From Amaranthus tricolor (Eukaryota; Streptophyta; Magnoliopsida; Caryophyllales; Amaranthaceae), in assembly GCF_026212465.1 (NCBI RefSeq), contig NC_080047.1, positions 38,249,019 to 38,313,018 of the forward strand: a stretch of 64,000 nt of DNA, in the 5' to 3' direction. Of the stretch, positions 44,446 through 57,814 are shown one piece after another. Made by a program: the position numbers and the translations under genes. Position 1 is the stretch's first letter. Every line of letters begins with the position of its first letter. The notes beneath the pieces were generated by a model, which saw only the letters and a program-made list of their open reading frames with translations, did not search any database and had not been told where the DNA came from.

Positions 44446-47144
44446 ATGGGTGGGTGTTTTCCATGTTGGGGATCATCCAACCAAACTGGGTTTGCTGATA
44501 AAGAAGTAAATAACAAGGAGGGTGGTAAAGATAGCTCAATTGTTCCATCTAATCAACTGGGCAAAGTTAATTCAGGTTTAATTTTTGTTTTTTACTCTAT
44601 AATTCTCAATTTGGTTTGTGGGTTTTTGAATTTTTGGTGTATTCTAAGTGGGTAGTTTTTAATTTCATGATATAGGTCTGTTCTTTGAAATTTGGTATTC
44701 CTTTTCAATGTTGGTGTTTGCACTATTGAATTCAGCAACCTATTGCTTTGATCTGTTTATTTTATAGCTTTTTTTTTAAATTTCTGGTTTTATTTTTGAA
44801 TCTTGTATCAATTTGTTGCTTTTAGGTATCTCAATTATACCTTTTGTGACTTAGCAGTGGATTTATAGTTTGGATAATGTTCATTCTGGATATTTCTGAC
44901 ATTATGGTCATGTTCCTAAATTGTGTTGGAGATCTATTTAAATGATATAGGATTAAGCATTTTGCTTTTATTTGTTCACATTTATGTTAGTCTTTGTTTG
45001 GATGGAAGGAAAATGGAGGGATGGCTTTTTCTTTATTGGAATAGTAAATGAGGAGGGGAGGGAAATGGAGGGTAGAAAATCGGAAGAATGACATCCTTCA
45101 TATTTTGGCATAAACAAAAGTTTATTAGTGGGGAGAGATTTGAAAGGAAAACTCATCTCTCTTCCTTCCTGTCCTTTCCTTTTTCTTTCTATATCTAAAC
45201 AAACTCTTAAATTGCCAAAAAAGCAAAAATATCTACTACTTTCATGTGCTAGAGCCTGGAGGTGATCCAAGAAACTCTTTTGATGCTTTATTTCTCGTGA
45301 GATACATATAACTAAGAATGTGAAAACTATCAATAGAAAGTGATCTTACCTAGATGATTTTACTATGATATTGGATTTTCACGAGAGGATCTCCTATTAT
45401 TCTCATTTGTGTATCTTAACCCAAATCCTAATTAAGTACTTTGGGAAAACGGGTATGTTAAAGCTTTTAATTCCTTTGATTTACTTATTCATGAGTTTTG
45501 GGCACAATTAGCCTTTTGTCCCTTTTTCTGAAACTTGGGCCTAAGGTCATTCAATAACCTTCAACAATGAGCCTTGATGCTAAGTATCATTGTGCTCAAA
45601 CATTTTGCCCCTTTGAAAAGAGTTGGTGACATTATTGCACATATATTGTTTAGATTTGGAGCAAATAGTCTAGCATTTTTTTTTTATCATGTAAACTTCT
45701 CAATATGGAAGTCAATTTTCTTTGATTTTTCTCTTAAACTATTTAGTATTTTATGAGTTGTAGATAAATCAAAGTCTCGCAATGGTCCTGATTTAAAGAA
45801 GGAGCCACCAGTTCCAAAGGATGGCTCAACTCCTCATATTGCTGCACAAACATTTACATTCCGAGAGCTTGCAGCTGCCACAAAGAACTTCAGACCAGAG
45901 TGCTTGCTCGGTGAAGGAGGTTTTGGACGTGTTTACAAGGGTCACTTGGAGAGCACTGGACAGGTATACTGATTCATAGTCAGAGACTTCATAATATTAG
46001 ATTTCTACTGTACATTTCTCTAAATTACTGCATTGGTGACATAATGTATATTATCTGCAACCATAATGCTAGAGCTGTTCAAAAGTGACCCGACTTGAAA
46101 ACCCGAACCGAAACCGACCTGAAAGTGTGTTCCTTTTTTAGGTTGATCGAACCGATAGTACCCGAACCGAAATTGTACCCGAACCGGTTGACAAACGAAA
46201 ATGGGAAAGCTGAACCCGAGCTGTAACCGATTTTTGTAACCGACACATAACTGTTAACCGATATTACCCGAACCTAATAATGACTGACCCGAATCATGCT
46301 CGAAACCGAATTCTATCCGGCTAAAACCGACTTAACCCGAACGAATTTTAGATCGAATCGCTGTAAACCTGAACCAATTTTTAACATAGAAGTATGATAG
46401 ACTCATATTCAATCATCTTATAAGTTAATCTAATAAAGTGTTAGATATTTTAATAAATTAAATTTTATAAATACATGGTTTCATATGTTTAGAGTTAATA
46501 ATCAATGGTCAATGTTTATTTAACTACTTTTAATTGAATTAGATGAAAATTGATAGAACATTATAATTTTAATTTCCGGTCAAACAAGTAAAATTAACAA
46601 AGTAATAATGATATTACTAATTGATTTGCATTTTAACTATTTTGCTTTAAGTAAAGGGAATTTTGTCATCAATTAAAAAATGACTAATATTGATTCGATC
46701 AATAGTAATTAATAATACGTAGCCGAATTCTGTTAAAAAAAAAACCCGAACCCGATCTGTACCTGACAAAACCGAACCAATTAGTAACTGATGACAACTT
46801 GAGACCGATTGACACTGGACATGGACACGAACTTCAACCGACACTGAACCGTTGCTAACTCGATAGCTTGAATTACTGATCTCCAACCAAACCGTGACTA
46901 ACCTACTCGACCCGAGTGTGACCCGTTGTAACACACAGCCGAAAAATAACCGATCCGAAATACCGAACCGAATGACACTCGTTCAAAACCGACCCGATCA
47001 CCCAAATGAACACCTCTACATAATGCAAAAATGTGGTTTTCATCGCGATTGTTGTAACGTTCAGTATGATGCGGTAATGGTTTGTTAGATTTGAAAACAG
47101 TTGCAATTTGTCATATGATATGATGCATTTTTTAGCACTGTTTC

Positions 47145-47183
<39 letters not shown>

Positions 47184-50100
47184 CATATGTTGGGATTAAA
47201 GTTTTAGCATTGTATTGTTGGCATTCGTCTACAAGTTCTCATACCTTTTATCCTTGAGAATGACAACCGTGGTGTATACCTAAAATAGCTACTCGTACTT
47301 CAGAAACTTTGCTAGTTGATTCTTGCAGTTTTGCACAAATGAGTTACTAGATGAATAATGGTTTTTGTAGGTTGTTGCAGTGAAACAACTTGATCGAAAT
47401 GGACTTCAAGGAAACAGGGAATTTTTGGTTGAAGTTCTTATGCTTAGTCTTTTGCACCATACAAACCTTGTCAATTTGATTGGATACTGCGCTGATGGAG
47501 ATCAAAGACTTCTTGTATATGAATATATGCCATTGGGTTCATTGGAGGATCATTTACATGGTTAGTGGTGACTTTCTTTTGGCATTTAGGTACTTGCATC
47601 ACATAAAATTTTTTCTCAACAGTTAGTCATTGCTAGAAATTTTAATGTGTTGTTGCATCTTGCACACAGGCTGTGTAACGTGTTTTATATGATTCCATAT
47701 GTTCATTTGATGAGGGTGTGTTAGTTGCCATTTCCAGCTTGTTGTTGAGTTGAAACTTAAAACAGTGCAGTTTCTTGCACATATTTATATTTGACATTCA
47801 AGACAGTCAAGTTAATGGTTCACCATATTATTAACCTGGCTTTGGCCATTTTTTTCTGCCTCTGTATGTTGAAGACGTTTTTGTTTATTTTGGTAAACTC
47901 CATTTTTTATTCTGAATATCTTTACTAGACATTTCAAGAAAATTACCAAATGTCCCCCTAGCTCGTTATTCTTCACCTGGAGGCCTTTGTCATGTGAAAT
48001 TGCTTATATGTAAGCTGGTTCTTTCTTTCTTTGCTAGATAGGGAGGTAAATATTGCAGGGTAAAAATAATTTTTATCAATTAAAGCCACACAACATCTAC
48101 AATAAGCATGAAAGAAAATCAAGATATAATCTAACTGTATCATATAATATCTTGTGCAACTCAACTATGATGGTTAACCACATCTAACAAAATAGCAGAT
48201 CTCTTGTTTGTTTGACAAATCACGTTGCAACTTTCTATGAGAGCATTGATCATTCTGCCATTATCTTGCGAAGAAAATCTTTTACCTGAGCAAGTTGACT
48301 TGCATTGAGACTCCAATACTTGTTGCAAGATTGTATAAAAAAAGTTCAATGAATTAAATCTTCTGAATGAAGTACATTTACCTATATCTAATTCCTCATT
48401 GGTGATAGAAGAAAATCAACCCCAAATTCCCATTAAGGAAGAGAAAGAGCCCAATAATTGTTAAAAAAACTCTCAGAGAGAAATGAGGAATATTAAAAAA
48501 CAACAAAGACTAACAAACAAAAAGATGAATATGGAGCTTACACCATATAATGGATGATGTTAGCCTTGACATAGACAAATCATGGTTAGGGATTTTAGAG
48601 GAGAGACAAGGGAGAAATAGGTATTTAATTTTGTTCAACAACAATGCACTAATTTTTTCCGTTTATTTATTTGTTTTTTTTTTTTTGAATTATTTTAATG
48701 AATTATTTTTTTATAAATTATTATATTAATTTTTTTTATGTATATAGATAGCTATAGAAGTCCAATTAAAGATTCATATAGGACCTTTAGTATATTTTGA
48801 ATTTTCTCATAGTCACTAGTTGAACATACATATGGAGAAAAGAGAAATGAGGCTTGCTCAGTGCTTGATTTCCATAAGTAATGAGACTAGAAAAGAGAAT
48901 ATGAGGGCTAGCTACAAATTGTACTTTTTGTTATATGGTATTATAGAGGTGAAAGGATGAAAATAAAAAGGAGGGAAGAGTAAACTGTTAGGATAAATTT
49001 AGCACTTAGAACCAAAAATATGCCAGAAATCGAGTTCAAGAAGTGGCTTTGACATTGCAATGGTATCTTATGATTTGGTTATGTGCTAAAACACTTTCAT
49101 TACTTTTCATGCAATTTTTTTGTTCGGTCCGAAAATCATTCTACGATTCTTGGCATTCCTTCATAGTCTACCGATTGTTGTAATTGGACTCACCCTAATA
49201 TTCCATTGATGTGAGAATTCATACTTGATATGCTATTTTTAGCAAACCTGGAGTAGACTGAGTGATTTATGTCAGTTTTTGGGAGCCCAAACCTTGTTCT
49301 AATGGTGTAGAATATCCATTCTAGGTCTTTTGTATAACCATATGCAATACATGGTCTCTAGAGCTGTTACTCAAGCTTTATTTTTTCTGTTCTGAAGGGA
49401 AAGTGCTGTTTGTGTGTATGTGGGCACCTTTGAAAGTTTTGGTGTTTATAATCCATGGCTAAATGCTTGATAGATTCTCGTATTTTATGTCGATCTTTTT
49501 TCTTAACTTTTTTTTTTTTTTTTTTTTTTTTTGCTTTAAATCATAGTGTAAAAATGCAGTAACGGTCGCTATCGCGGTAACAAAATGCTGATACGGTAAC
49601 GGGAGTGTTGCAGTTATCATAACGCCTAAATATTTGTTGAAACCATAAGATATCCCTTGATACGGCCCAAAATCGCGGGCTTTTTACACCTTTACAACAC
49701 GAGAAATATCGGTTTATTTATTTTGAAAACCTTTACAACGCGGCCAATGCGTGCAATGCAGCCTTGTTTTTACTCTATGGTTTAAACTGGGTTGTATTTT
49801 AGTTGCTAAAGCCTAAGAAGCTGAGGTTGAACTAACAAAACATCAAAGTTCATATAGCTCTATTTCTTGATTGATTATTGTTCTTTGTGAAGTTGTATAG
49901 CCTTTTAGTTATTTTTCCATGGATAATGGTATTTCAAGAATAGGAGACCTCTAATGTTTTTCTTATAGCTTTCAGCTACTTTGTGGATTAAATTTCATTC
50001 TTTCAGACAGATTTTAAACTTTTGTTTAGAACTTGGGTAATAGGGGAGCAAGAGTTTTCGACTGGGATGATCGCGTAAAAGAGGTTCAATTTCTATCCAT

Positions 50101-53100
50101 GTTTAGTAGATCTGCAATTCTACTTGGAAGATTTTTTGATGAAGATTTTTTAAGATTTCAATGGGCTAAAACAAATGTCTGAAAGCTAATACTTCTTTTA
50201 TAAGTAGATAAATTAGGCTCTATTCTCTTCACCTGACTTTTACTGCACTGAAATTGCCTAATGAAACTGAATGTCCCCAATAAAAGTTAATTTACTTGTT
50301 TTATAAATTTTCTATTGTCTTCTGTGTAGTTACTAAATTTACTTAGTAAAATTGATTTTTATTGATACATACAAATCTACTAATCATAGTTCTTTTTATA
50401 ATCATTTATATAGACTTTTATTGCTTCAAACTAGAATCAACTAAAATTTAATTTTTAAGTTGAAAAAACGAGGCCTTTTTGGTCTTTGAGATCAAAAATT
50501 CATTAGGAACCTCCCCGTTTGAAAAAGGTTATAAAATAGAAAAAGAAACCATTGTTTGCATTTTAAATGACACTATGGTAGTGCTTTTTTTCCTGGGATA
50601 AACTATTGCCATCCATTTGACTAACACGTCAATATTCAACTATTTTGTTTTGAAATGACACTTCAATGCTCAACTATTATGACGGAGTCTGTTGGTTCTT
50701 ACAGCCTGAATTCTCATGGTGATTATGTCAAGACTGAAAATCCTGGCTCATTTACTATTCTGTCTAGTTGGGCCAACGTTTCTCTATACATGCCTTGATA
50801 GCTCAACTACTCGTCGTATATGTGGAAATCACAACTCCATACTTTTCCTTTCTTTTCTTCTTTTTCTTTTCCCTTTTCCTTTTTCTTTCTTTCGCTCTTC
50901 TTATTTTTTCCTGATTTTTTGCTAAAAGGGCACTGAGTGTCCGCCCTTGAGCTAATATAGAGAATCATGTCTTAAAAATCAAGAAAAAGCTAGTGAGGGT
51001 CATCAACACAAACTTCACTTCAGTTAAAATGAGGGCAATATAACCTTAACTTGCCAACAAAACTGAAATTGACAATAACAAGTGTAGGCCCAATTTGTCT
51101 CAGCTCTCAAATAAGGTTAAAAAATTAGTGCCAAAGACAACGAAGAGCCTAAGAAACTAAAGAGAAAATGGTTAAAAGACTCTTCTGTAAGGCATAATAT
51201 GACACACTATGACCGAGATAGGATATATAGCATATGTTGGGGCTTTAACCATCAGTTTAAACTTTTAATTGGGTGGTTTCCTTGACATGATATTAATAGT
51301 TAGAAAGGTCATATGTTCAAATCTTATCCACTCCTCATTATCTCAAGCCTAATGTCTAGCGTTATGTATGAGAACATGTGTTGCATCTACGCTTCTAACC
51401 CAAGAGGCTTTGTGTGAGAGGGCATGATAAAGTATAAAACATGTCTTAGAGCTGCACTAAGGTTCCTTGAAACCTTCTACAGTCTTTGGATCTTCCCTTT
51501 GACTACCACTCAGGATGAAAGTTTTTGGAGGAGCCTTCATCCAAGGGAAGCTTTGGGAGAATTTCTTTCAAAAAAATTGCATAAGCTCTTAACAAAGAAA
51601 GAGCACTCTTGTCTTGCAACCAATTATCACATCATTCCTTACCAAAAAAACCCCTTTAATGCAATTCTTTCTAAAATAATGGGGACCTTTCTTCTTTCCA
51701 ATCATTAGGATATTACTACCTTTGTTAAGCAAACTTGGTAATACATTCGAGTAGGGCTTTTCAACAAAACTCGACCCGTTCACCCGCATTATAAATGGCA
51801 GGTCACATTTTTTTAAAAATTATAAACTAATGGTTGGGTACCCGACTCGCCTTAATCGGGTCGGGTCATGGGCCGAAAATAAATTTTTCTGGGTACCCGA
51901 TGACCCTCTTTTAAAAGAGAATTTTTTTTTATGTGTGTTTTGCCTTTTTATTTTCATTTTTGTGGCCATAATAGTTGGGGAATTGATTATGAAAACAAAT
52001 CAATGAAGACTTTACTAGAAATTGAAACTAGGAATTCATTGAATATCAATATTGTGTAATTGTGTTCTTCCAGTATTGAACTTCAACAAGAAACAAACAA
52101 GACAACATTATATCACATAGAACTTAGAAGTACATCCCCCCTCGTCATTAATTCCACCAGCAATCTTGCTCTCTGAACTCATATTCCTTATGCCGCGAAA
52201 GTCAACTTTCAAGTGATAAATACACAAATAATAACGCTACTAATAAAATCGGGTACCCGGTGTCCTGACTTCTGGTTAAATTGAGTCGGGACACGGACCG
52301 TTTAGAATGTTACCTGACTAACCAGGTACCCCACTTTCCGGGTACTCGAAATGCCGGGTACTCGCTAATGAACACCCCCACATTCGAGTATTGGACTCGG
52401 CTACTTGTGAGAAGTTCCGATGATTTTTGCCCAAATTGTGTCAAGGTGTAATATCAATGTCGGAATGTCAAGGATCATGAGGTGAAATGAAGAATTTAGT
52501 AATAAGATTATTACAAGAACAATGCCAACAACAATGCCGAAGCCTTAATCTCGAAATACGAGATTGCCTGTATAAAACAAAACAAAACAAAACAAATGCA
52601 CTTGGGAGGTTGTCAGTGATTATGTGTCCTTTTTGTGTAGCCCTATCAAAAAATTATATCGTCATGTACTAAAAAATCAATTCTAATGATTGTTGGGCCA
52701 TTAGGAAGGATAATAGTTCAATGAGAAGAGTAGCGGAAATGAGAATGCTTTGATACATGAGTGCTAGTGGGCATACACTAAGGGACAAAATCCAAAACAA
52801 AGATATAAAAAATGGTTTAAGAGTTGCAAAAGATGAAAGAGAATCATTTTGGATAGTTTGTGCCAAAAGCTACATAGAGTTTGATGATTTTCTTCCACAT
52901 TCACCAGAGCTACTTCGTTTTCATATCTTTGTCCATCAAATGGATAGGCTTTTTCATTCAAAAAGTAACATTGTGCATAGGGCTCCTTAGTGCCTTTCAG
53001 TATTTTCATTCCAACTTTGACGCCACACTAGTATGTAATGAACATGGACCTAAAGTAAATAGGTGAACGATAAAGTTTCTCTTAAACAATGTTATCCTTC

Positions 53101-55151
53101 CAGGCAAGAGCCTTGATTTTAATGCAACAAGCCTTTTATGAATATTTCAATTAACATCAGTACACTTGGAAAGAACCCGAAGAGGAAGATTCAAATAGTT
53201 ACGAAACTCTATTCCTTACCACTACCAAAATTCAGCTAAGATTCTACATTTTTGATCTCAGGTGCTGGAATGAACTACTCAATCCTTAGTTCCAAAGGCT
53301 ACAAGAACATATTGCAAATGAAACAAAGTTCTTCCTTTTGGGTTTGTAAAAATTTAGTATCATTAGTGAAGAGATGAGAAATGATCTTATTTGCAACTAT
53401 TCCTGTTGTTTCTGTTCTTCTTTTACGTATCTTCTTTCATGGACTTTTGGAGGAGGACAAGGAAACCTTTTGCTCACCCCACAATCAACTAGAATCTAGG
53501 ATTTGTTTGAAGGAGACAGTAGACACTCTGCCTCGATGCATAAGGGCCTCAAATATTGTAAATACGACAAACCTTTGCTTAGCTGTATGGTTTCTAACTT
53601 TTTAGATTTTGATTGCCAAAGTGTTGTATGTTTTGCATATGCAAGAGCTACTAAACAGCATTGGAGTTATTGATTGTTGTATTCTGAAGGGATTGGTCTT
53701 TAATTTGATCTTTATAGGATCAGTGGAATTTGTATGAATATTTTGGCTAGCAGCCTTCATTTTGGTGGCCTGGGTCTACTTTGTTTTTTTTGTTGGTGTA
53801 AAGTGGTTCCTTATTTTCCAATATTGTTCTTACATAAGTCTTGGTGCTTGTTCTGTTGGACTTATTTTCCGTTCGGATTCCATTTAATTCCACTGAATTT
53901 AGCACATCACTTTACTCACATTTTTCACTGTTCTTTAACTCAATTTAGTGGAGTCCAATTTGGTTCAACTTCTCCGAAATCTAATGTTCTGCCAATGTGT
54001 CTAATATTCTCCAAAAGTGTTTGCCTTTACCTAGATTTTTTGATGTTGATGAGTAACTTTCTTTACAGATCTACCCCCTGGCAAAGAGCCTCTTGATTGG
54101 AACACACGCATGAAGATTGCAGCTGGTGCTGCCAAGGGCTTGGAGTATTTGCATGACAAAGCCAATCCCCCTGTGATATACAGAGATCTAAAATCATCCA
54201 ACATCCTTCTAGATGAGGGATATCATCCAAAGTTATCTGATTTCGGACTTGCAAAATTGGGCCCTGTTGGAGACAAGACTCATGTCTCCACACGGGTCAT
54301 GGGCACGTATGGTTACTGTGCTCCAGAATATGCTATGACCGGTCAACTCACGTTGAAGTCTGACGTGTATAGTTTTGGGGTGGTTTTTCTTGAACTCATC
54401 ACAGGGCGTAAAGCCATTGATAACACTCGAGCTCCTGGAGAGCAAAATCTTGTTGCTTGGGTAAGCTTGGCTAGAATCGACTTTTTTCTGTTCACATTAT
54501 TTACTAAACAAATTTATAACTTTGATATCTTTGCAGGCTCGCCCTCTTTTCAAAGATCGTAGGAAGTTTCCTAAAATGGCCGATCCTCTTCTGCAAGGCC
54601 GGTATCCAATGCGAGGTCTTTACCAAGCTCTGGCAGTTGCAGCAATGTGTCTACAAGAACAAGCTGCGACCAGGCCTCTTATTGGGGATGTTGTGACTGC
54701 TCTTACATATTTGGCTTCTCAAACCTATGATCCAAATGCGCCTAATACTCATAGCAGTAGAGTAGGCTCATCCACACCCAGAAGTCGAGATGAGCGGAGA
54801 AGTTATGGTGAAAGTATAGATAGTCCAGATAGGCGTGCCCCCCGTCTCAGTTCTCCTTCCACTTTAAGAAATTCTCCAGACTTCAGAAAGAGAGATCATG
54901 TTCGAGAACTGAGTACAGGTGCCGAATTAGGCAGAAGTGAAATGGGAGGTGGGTCAGGGAGGAGGTGGGGCTTGGATGACCTAGAAAGGCAGGATTCACT
55001 GAGAGGAAGTCCTGCTAGTACAGGAAGAACTCCTAGGAACCGTGATTTAGATAGAGAACGTGCTGTTGCGGAGGCTAAAGTATGGGGTGAGAATTGGAGG
55101 GAGAGGAAGCGGGCAAATGCTGTTGGTAGTTTTGACACCTCAAATGAGTAG
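44446..55151 (+). CDS. PBL27: PBL27-like receptor-like cytoplasmic kinase (RLCK VII), five exons
   Basis: Exons 44446-44575, 45764-45963, 47371-47560, 54069-54460 and 54537-55151; all introns GT-AG, phases consistent, 508 residues. Start at [11 protein letters not shown]: Gly2 plus Cys4 and Cys7 fit N-myristoylation and palmitoylation, so a plasma-membrane protein. Kinase domain about 92-370: glycine loop [15 protein letters not shown] (Lys115), catalytic IYRDLKSSN (Asp213), DFG (Asp231), APEYAMTG. Asp213 follows Arg, so it is an RD kinase. The Ser/Arg-rich C-tail ends [21 protein letters not shown], as in Arabidopsis PBL27, which relays chitin perception from CERK1 to a MAPKKK (known for that protein). 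The orthologue call rests on near full-length similarity recalled from memory. Introns 1, 2 and 4 are long; intron 4 is 6.5 kb and full of transposon debris. Confidence 0.95.
44989..45210. mobile_element. MITE in kinase intron 1
   Basis: tagtctttgtttggat...aggaaaatggaggg pairs with the reverse complement of cctttcctttttc...atctaaacaaactctta. About 220 bp, purine-rich left arm and pyrimidine-rich right arm. Superfamily not resolved. Confidence 0.55.
46070..47018. mobile_element. hAT-type element in kinase intron 2 (949 bp)
   Basis: Exact 8-bp target duplication CATAATGC (46062-46069 and 47019-47026). Terminal inverted repeats tagagctgttcaaaagtgacccga and its partner ending gatcacccaaatgaacacctcta. 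Subterminal arrays of acccgaaccgaaaccgac. Non-coding; an apparent minus-strand frame at 46647-46934 reflects the repeats. Confidence 0.92.
47148..47183. repeat. Poly-T run (36 T) in intron 2
   Basis: Homopolymer about 190 bp before the exon 3 acceptor. It could be the tail of a reverse-inserted retroposon, but no body was recognised. Confidence 0.85.
49541..49780. mobile_element. MITE in kinase intron 4
   Basis: tcatagtgtaaaaa(tgcag) at the left pairs with tttttactctatgg at the right, both flanked by tttaaa. Inner gcagtaacggtcgc/gcggccaatgcgtgc is GC-rich. 240 bp, non-coding. Confidence 0.6.
51752..52380. mobile_element. hAT-type element in kinase intron 4 (629 bp)
   Basis: Exact 8-bp target duplication CATTCGAG (51744-51751 and 52381-52388). 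Ends tagggcttttcaacaaaactcgaccc and gggtactcgctaatgaacaccccca form imperfect inverted repeats. Subterminal cgggtcgggtcatgggcc and ccgggtactcg clusters. Same family style as 14301-14766, 29913-30308 and 46070-47018. Confidence 0.9.
52721..52846 (+). pseudogene. LINE (non-LTR retrotransposon) RT C-terminal scrap
   Basis: Translation [10 protein letters not shown], a stop, then [21 protein letters not shown] resembles the conserved end of plant LINE-like reverse transcriptases (AEMRMLRWMSGHTRKDKIRN type). Only about 40 residues survive. Confidence 0.55.
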
Positions 55152-55810
55152 CTGAACCGAACTTTACGATCACAATTCACATGAGGCAGAGGAAAAACCA
55201 TCATCAAAGTGAGAATGAGAAAGAAACGTTTTACGGATGTCTCATCTTTTACTGTCTCTGTTTCAAAATTTTCATCAGTAATAAGAGTAAGTCTTGTATC
55301 CCACCTTCAACTGTCGGTTGTTCATGAGGATGGAGTAAAAACGTGTATGTTTAGTGGTCGAAAAGGATGGTGATACAATTGAATGATCGAGTAATGGAAG
55401 GTTTAGTGTCTGTCAGTGATTGTGAGCATTGATGGGTTTCTCTGTCCTTTTAAGTGTTATCGTGTATTTAGTGTTTAGGATGTATCGTTTAGAGAAGCCA
55501 CTTGGGGAAGGTGCCTTATTCTGCGTCCCTACATTATGCATAACGGGGAGGAAAAACAGATGTAGCAGGTCTGTTTTTTCGAGTGTCCTACTGCTCTTTC
55601 ACATCCTTGTATTCGGTACAGGCTCTTTTTTTTGTCTTTTACTCTTTCCGAAAAATTTATGAGTCGGTCATGGTCCTGGCATACCGGAGTTCGGTCATGG
55701 TCCATGGCCACCAGCCCACCGCCCATATTCAGCTGTATGTTTGTACTCTTATGCATATATTCCATGTAATTGGTTCACCAATTTGCATTGCACTGTTTTA
55801 GATCCGTTTG
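55152..55810 (+). other. 3'UTR and downstream flank of the kinase gene
   Basis: Non-coding. Short frames here lack domains. The poly(A) site is not assigned. Confidence 0.5.
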
Positions 55811-56109
55811 GTACTTGTGCAGTTATGTTATTTGAAGAATTTGTTCCATCGAAAGCGAAATTAGCTCATACAAATCACTGAACCATTGCACATAAGTTTT
55901 CATGTGAACAAATGCCAATGAAGTATAATCACATCCTCAATATACCACCTTCTGTTCCTAATTGATCAACAATGTCGTTTTGCTATTCGGTTCTTGAAGT
56001 CTCTAAAAAATGACGATCACATTCTTCATTATACTCGTCTTAAAGCTTAGTAGCCATATAAACACTAGAGTCTCTTACTCAATAACCATGACTTAAGGTT
56101 GTCTCTCTA

Positions 56110-57060
56110 CCGTTCAGTGTCATTTGATTTGCTAATCTCTTTGCAAATCGAAAAAAGCGAATTATAGTCGCATATAGATAGTATGTACAATATAGTGCAA
56201 ACGCTTGTTATGTAGTGCAAACGCTTGTTATGTTGTGACAACTGTATTCCATTGAAAAAATGGTTACAAAAGAGGTTTGATTTCCCCAAGATCACAAAAT
56301 ATATCTTGAGATAATCACCACTGATGTTTTGTACACCATCCTCAAGTTGGAGCAGATGGATTAAAAATGTCCAACTTATGAAATAAATGATAAAATTATG
56401 ATATGTCGAGAGCTTCAGTAAAAGTATCAACTAATTGCACATTCTTAGGAACATAAGAAGGAGCAATTATATCATCGTTTATAGCATAGCGAACAAGATG
56501 ACAAGTGACTTCAATATGTTTCATTCGATCGCGAAGAATGAGATTCTTGGCTATATGCAAAACAGATGGACTATCACAAAACAAAGGAATAGACTTAGGA
56601 TGATGAACACCTAACTCAATAAAAGGCCCATTAACCATTTTAACTCACAAGTAATAGTTGTCCATATACTGATATGAACTAAACCTTATAAAATTAGCTT
56701 ACTGTCAAATCGCAATAAAATTTCTTAACCTGGTATGTCTTTCAGATTTCGCACAACTCGCAAAGCTGCGCGCCAATGTTCTATTTGAGGCTCACTCATG
56801 AACTGGGATAAAATAAGAATAAAGTAGGCAAATCTAGCCTTGTAAGTACGAGATGAATTAACCTACCAGCAAATCAACGATAGGGTTCAGGGTTAAAAAG
56901 AACTGCACCAGTAGCTAGCCAAGTTTATGATTTTGTTCAATGGGAATTCTGATAGGTTTTGATTCCAATAAACTAGCTTTAGCAATGATACCTAGAGTGT
57001 ACTTTCATTGATAGTTTTTCAAAACAGACGCAAGTTTAGAAAAAGAAGGGGCTAATTTCA
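56110..57060 (-). pseudogene. Ty1/copia retrotransposon remnant (end of RT, RNase H, 3' end)
   Basis: Minus strand. About 57060-56640 gives copia RT C-terminal motifs with many stops (YTLGIIAKASLLESKPIRIPIEQNHKL; RTYKARFAYFIL). 56638-56396 is an open RNase H stretch (LFCDSPSVLHIAKNLILRDRMKHIEV, VPKNVQLVDTFTEAL). Then a polypurine-type ccaacttgaggatgg and a probable piece of 3' LTR to about 56110. Non-functional. Confidence 0.82.
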
Positions 57061-57640
57061 GTCCATAAAAAAGATTCATGTGGACAACAAACCTTATTTG
57101 GATTGGAAATTACTCGTTATAGCAGCTTACTGATTACCATAGTATACTATTGACAAATATTCCTCAAAGTTCAAATTTATTCATAGTTAACAATAGTTGA
57201 AATTATTATAAAAAAATCGACTAAAAATTAAATTATACTAAGTAATTTTTCGATATATTTTTTTATTTGAAGAGAATGCATTCAAAACACCATTAAAACT
57301 TGTGTTCTTATTTATTTGGTCACTCTATTATGTGCTATGTATTTCTTTGTTTTTTCTTCCTTATTTATCATTGTGAAGCTGAAATAAAATTTCAGTCCAT
57401 CAAATGATTGTCTATCTTCACGTTTAAAGTAGGATTTCAAAATCAATCAAAGCTATATAACACAGCATCAGTGGGGCTCTATATATGTTTATCATCATAA
57501 TAGTCTGGTGAGAACTTGTCATTGCATTTGCATTTAGAAAGGATCTAAACAACATTCAACATCTATTAACATAACACATTCACAATCAAGGATGATTCTA
57601 ACTCTGCTATCACTACCTATTATTATACAACATATCTTGA
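57061..57640. other. AT-rich spacer between the copia remnant and the ISWI gene
   Basis: No supported feature. Confidence 0.45.
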
Positions 57641-57814
57641 ACCGATAGCCACACTAATGCCCGGTCTCGTTCCACAAACAAATGACTGAGAAGCTGCTGT
57701 CAAGTCTCTAATGATGTTACAGCGTCTAATCAGAGGAGCAAATATTAAGAGCTCCTGTAACTGGACAATGGCCTAAAAAATTTGGTGGCAAAAATATTGT
57801 TTTACAACATTCCG
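57641..57814 (-). other. 3'UTR of the ISWI gene
   Basis: Non-coding sequence after the TAG at 57815-57817. Confidence 0.5.

Larger units (their letters stand above)
47561..54068 (+). other. Intron 4 of the kinase gene, transposon-rich (6.5 kb)
   Basis: Donor gttagt at 47561 and acceptor ttctttacag at 54068. Besides the MITE, hAT element and LINE scrap listed separately it holds a poly-T at 49508-49532 and an old retroelement-like patch at about 51235-51425 (tgttcaaatcttatcc near 51314). About 48020-48480 is mildly gene-like on the minus strand but matches nothing I know. No intact gene supported within. Confidence 0.85.

Noticed and set aside
53381..54096. Open frames in the last part of kinase intron 4
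   Set aside because: No recognisable domain and not conserved protein-like composition; the intron boundaries around them are clear.
55529..55801. Small frames after the kinase stop codon
   Set aside because: 3'UTR sequence; overlapping on both strands without domains.
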